The position numbers and the translations under genes are program-made. Under the pieces are notes generated by a model that saw only the letters and a list, made by a program, of their open reading frames with translations, did no database searches and was not told where the DNA came from. Below, piece after piece: positions 61,642-64,000 of a stretch of 64,000 nt of DNA. Location: assembly GCF_014042365.1 (NCBI RefSeq), contig NZ_JACEZS010000016.1, forward strand, positions 62,001 through 126,000, given 5' to 3'. The stretch comes from Rugamonas fusca. GTDB taxonomy: Bacteria; Pseudomonadota; Gammaproteobacteria; Burkholderiales; Burkholderiaceae_D. Each line of letters opens with the position of its first letter. The first letter of the stretch is position 1.

Positions 61642-61659
61642 ACGGCTGCCGGAAAGGCA

Positions 61660-61684
61660 GGGGAGGGGCCGCGGCCCGCTCCCC
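61660..61684. terminator. G/C-rich hairpin between convergent genes
   Basis: GGGGAG (61660-61665) pairs with CTCCCC (61679-61684) around an inner GCCGCGGC. No T-run, so termination strength is uncertain. Confidence 0.4.
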
Positions 61685-61695
61685 GGCGGGCGTGA

Positions 61696-61950
61696 TCAGC
61701 CCTTCAGTTCTTCGATCAGGTCGATGTATTGCTGCATCGCCGCTTCCTGGCTGTTGCCCTTCAGGGCAGCCCAGGCGTCATACTTGGCGCGGCCCACCAT
61801 GTCGGTGAAGCCAGGACGCGCACCTTCCACGTCACCGCTGCTGGCCTGCTTGAACAGGGCGTAGATCTTCAGCAGGGTCATATTGTCTGGACGCTCGGGC
61901 AGATTCTTGGAATCGGCCTGCGCCTGGGCGAATTGCTCTTGTAAACTCAT
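61696..61950 (-). CDS. Acyl-CoA-binding protein
   Basis: The 84-residue protein is a complete ACBP four-helix bundle with LLKIYALFKQASSGDV, ARPGFTDMVGRAKYDAW and the ligand-contacting Tyr/Lys residues in those segments. It binds acyl-CoA esters in the cytoplasm. AGGAG precedes the ATG. It is divergent from the wax ester synthase gene, so it may supply acyl-CoA to that enzyme. Confidence 0.95.
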   Translation of the reverse strand: MSLQEQFAQAQADSKNLPERPDNMTLLKIYALFKQASSGDVEGARPGFTDMVGRAKYDAWAALKGNSQEAAMQQYIDLIEELKG

Positions 61951-62085
61951 AACAGCTCCTGTGGACGAAAAGTGTTGCACATATTGTTGTTAGAGCAATG
62001 TCACTATAAATACTTAGCGCATTGACATCCCGTTCAGCGACATAATACAAACAAACCGACCACAAACCTTAGAGGAGATGCTCGA

Positions 62086-63534
62086 ATGTTGTCCAAAGCC
62101 TTGTTTGGCCGTAAGAAGATGTCGACCGTGGATACGGCATGGCTGAGGATGGATTCGGAAGGCAACCAGATGATGATCGTGGGCGTGGCCATGATGAGCC
62201 AGCCCATCGCGCTCGATGGCCTCAAGGACGCGCTCACCACCCGTTTCCTGGCCTACCGCCGCTTCCGCAGCCGCGTGGTGCAGGACGTGGCGGGCGCCTG
62301 GTGGCAGGAACAGGACGTGAACCTGGACGACCACGTGGTCAACCTGCGCCTGCACGACGCGCCCGGCGGCGGCTGCAACAAGCCGGCGCTGCAGGGACTG
62401 GTGGGCCGGCTGTCGCAGCAGCCGCTGGACCCGGTGCTGCCGCTGTGGCAGATGCACCTGGTCGACAATTGCGTGGGCGAGGATGGCAAGGTGCGCCAGG
62501 CCCTGATCGTGCGCATCCACCACTGCATCGCCGACGGCGTGGCGCTGGTGGGCGTGTTCATGTCCATGTTCGGCGCCCATCCGGACAGCCAGTTGCACCG
62601 GCCGTCCGAGGTGGCCGTCGAGCTGGCCGAGGAAAATCCGTGGGAGCAGATCCTGTTGCCGATCACGGCCACCACCGTCAAGGCCATCGACCTGTCCTCG
62701 GCCATGTGGCTCAAGTCGATGCGGCTGTGGACCGACATGCCGGCCGTGGTGGGCAAGATCGGCCAGCTGGGCCAGACGGCCACCAAGCTGGCGCTGGACG
62801 CCGTCAAGCTCACCACCATGGAATCCGACAGCGCCACGCGCCTCAAAGGCAAGCCCAATGGCCGCAAGCACGTGGCCTGGAGCGAGCCGCTGCCGCTGTC
62901 CGAGGTCAAGGCCATCAGCAAGGCCTACGGCTGCTCGATCAACGACGTGCTGATGGCCAGCGTGGCCGGCGCCCTGCGCGCCTACCTGCGCTCCTGCGGT
63001 GACACGGTGGACCCGGCCTGCGAAGTGCGGGTGATGGTGCCGGTCAACCTGCGCAAGGCCGACGGCCACCAGAAGCTCGGTAACGCCTTCGGCCTGGTGC
63101 CGCTGGTGCTGCCGGTGGGCCTGGAAGATCCGGTGGCGCGGCTGCGCGAAGTGCGGCGCCGCATGGACGAACTCAAGGGCGGCTACACGGCGCTGGTGGC
63201 CATGTCCGTGCTGGGCGTGCTGGGCGCCACGCCCAAGCAGGTCCAGAATGAGATTCAGAATTATTTCGCCCGCAAGGCCACGGCCGTGATGAGCAATGTG
63301 CCGGGGCCGCGCACGCCGCTGTACCTGGCAGGCAGCCAGCTCGACCAGGTGATGTTCTGGGTGCCGCAGTCGGGCGATATCGGTATCGGGGTATCCATCC
63401 TCAGCTACAACGGCGGGGTGCAGTTCGGGATCGTGACGGACGACGCGCTGGTGCGCGATCCGGAGAACATCATCCGCCGCTTCGAACCGGAGTTCGAGAA
63501 GCTGGTGCTGCTGGCGCTGATGGACGAGGTCTAG
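62086..63534 (+). CDS. Wax ester synthase / diacylglycerol acyltransferase (WS/DGAT)
   Basis: The 482-residue acyltransferase has the catalytic HHxxxDG motif HHCIADG at residues 145-151 and the C-terminal SNVPGPRTPLYLAGS and domain of unknown function shared by AtfA-like enzymes. It esterifies fatty alcohols or diacylglycerol with acyl-CoA to make wax esters or triacylglycerol. AGAGGAG lies upstream of the ATG. A TTGACA at 62022 with TAATAC at 62043 is a possible promoter, but the 15-bp spacing is short. Confidence 0.93.
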   Translation: MLSKALFGRKKMSTVDTAWLRMDSEGNQMMIVGVAMMSQPIALDGLKDALTTRFLAYRRFRSRVVQDVAGAWWQEQDVNLDDHVVNLRLHDAPGGGCNKPALQGLVGRLSQQPLDPVLPLWQMHLVDNCVGEDGKVRQALIVRIHHCIADGVALVGVFMSMFGAHPDSQLHRPSEVAVELAEENPWEQILLPITATTVKAIDLSSAMWLKSMRLWTDMPAVVGKIGQLGQTATKLALDAVKLTTMESDSATRLKGKPNGRKHVAWSEPLPLSEVKAISKAYGCSINDVLMASVAGALRAYLRSCGDTVDPACEVRVMVPVNLRKADGHQKLGNAFGLVPLVLPVGLEDPVARLREVRRRMDELKGGYTALVAMSVLGVLGATPKQVQNEIQNYFARKATAVMSNVPGPRTPLYLAGSQLDQVMFWVPQSGDIGIGVSILSYNGGVQFGIVTDDALVRDPENIIRRFEPEFEKLVLLALMDEV

Positions 63535-63543
63535 AAAACAGAA

Positions 63544-63574
63544 CGGCGGCCTGCGCTTGCGCGCCGGGCCGCCG
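63544..63574. terminator. Hairpin between convergent WS/DGAT and HU genes
   Basis: CGGCGGCC (63544-63551) and GGCCGCCG (63567-63574) form an 8-bp stem. No T-run; weak evidence as a terminator. Confidence 0.4.
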
Positions 63575-63622
63575 GTTCCGGTGCCTTCGCAGGCACTAGT
63601 TCAGTAGGACGACTGCGTGGTC

Positions 63623-63907
63623 TTACTTCTTCTTCGGGTTGACAGCGGCCTTCAGGGTCGCGCCAGCGGAGAATTTCGGGGTCTTCGACGCGGCGATCTT
63701 GATCGCTTCGCCGGTGGCAGGATTACGGCCTTTGCGTGCGGCGCGCTTGGCAACGGCGAACGTGCCGAAGCCGGTGATGCCTACCGTGTCACCCTTTTTC
63801 AGGCGCTCGGTGATGATGGCGATCAGCGTGTTCACCGCACCGTTGGCGGCAGCAGCGGACATCTCGGTGCGTTTCGCAAATTCTGCAATCAATTCGCCTT
63901 TTTTCAT
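63623..63907 (-). CDS. HU-family DNA-binding protein
   Basis: The 94-residue protein is a full HU/IHF-fold nucleoid protein: KKGELIAEFAKRTEMS, GFGTFAVAKRAARKGRNP (arm with the intercalating Pro in NPATGE) and a Lys-rich C-terminus. It binds and bends DNA without strong sequence preference. A strong AAGGAGGT precedes the ATG. The 93 nt upstream to the window end are A/T-rich and probably hold its promoter. Confidence 0.95.
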   Translation of the reverse strand: MKKGELIAEFAKRTEMSAAAANGAVNTLIAIITERLKKGDTVGITGFGTFAVAKRAARKGRNPATGEAIKIAASKTPKFSAGATLKAAVNPKKK

Positions 63908-64000
63908 TACTACCTCCTTGGTTAATAGAGCGCGCAGATTAGCATAAATATTGTTAAATGTAATGGTTTCTCGTTGAAGCGGGCCATACAGTAGCTGACA

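Overview
This window looks like chromosomal DNA of a high-GC betaproteobacterium of the Oxalobacteraceae (Massilia / Duganella / Janthinobacterium type). The evidence is the ispB < > rplU-rpmA-obgE-proB block with its near-consensus promoter, the PHA and wax-ester storage genes, and protein sequences typical of that family. That placement is inference from gene content; no 16S gene is present. I see no insertion sequence, integrase, phage gene or CRISPR array.

Layout. 0-4.6 kb: a two-domain deaminase, a VOC protein, a LytS/LytR-type two-component pair with a small membrane protein, and a GNAT acetyltransferase. 4.6-18.1 kb: a nearly complete reductive pyrimidine catabolism locus. It holds a RutR-like TetR regulator, a MocR regulator, beta-alanine aminotransferase, alanine dehydrogenase, malonate-semialdehyde dehydrogenase, PreT/PreA, an NCS1 transporter, dihydropyrimidinase and beta-ureidopropionase. 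Together these should turn uracil/thymine into acetyl-CoA or propionyl-CoA, NH3 and CO2; Ald can recycle the alanine made by the aminotransferase back to pyruvate. A RutR-like palindrome sits in front of the aminotransferase. 18.1-19.8 kb: two small secreted proteins flanking two tandem, nearly identical minus-strand small-RNA genes, the most striking non-coding signal here. 19.9-23.4 kb: LysR, urate hydroxylase PuuD and an M20 peptidase. 23.5-27.1 kb: pqiABC. 27.2-30.9 kb: LysR, histidine phosphatase, acyl-CoA dehydrogenase and a Cache protein. 31-37.3 kb: a cusCBA-type metal efflux operon headed by a Cys/Met-rich small protein. 37.4-42.1 kb: a PEBP protein, then a four-gene PepSY / DUF2271 / membrane flavoreductase / ApbE operon that looks like an extracytoplasmic flavinylation system. 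42.2-43.4 kb: a J-domain/TonB fusion protein.

43.7-47.9 kb: a more A/T-rich segment (TauD dioxygenase, AraC regulator, PAS-type chemoreceptor) bounded by an intact tRNA-Pro(CGG) and a 41-nt copy of its 3' end in direct orientation, the geometry left by tRNA-targeted integration. 48-55.1 kb: housekeeping genes (arsC-like, ispB, rplU, rpmA, obgE, proB, nth, rsxB). 55.3-63.9 kb: a periplasmic binding protein, PHA depolymerase, ferredoxin reductase plus ferredoxin, an emfourin-like protein, an ion transporter, a PHA-system protein, acyl-CoA-binding protein, wax ester synthase/DGAT and HU.

Four imperfect palindromes lie just after stop codons (8.3, 27.1, 30.9 and 56.1 kb); three share the core AAAATCGGGGACG and look like one dispersed repeat family. 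All coordinates, motif matches and difference counts were made by hand from the sequence; family names come from recognised motifs and not from database searches.
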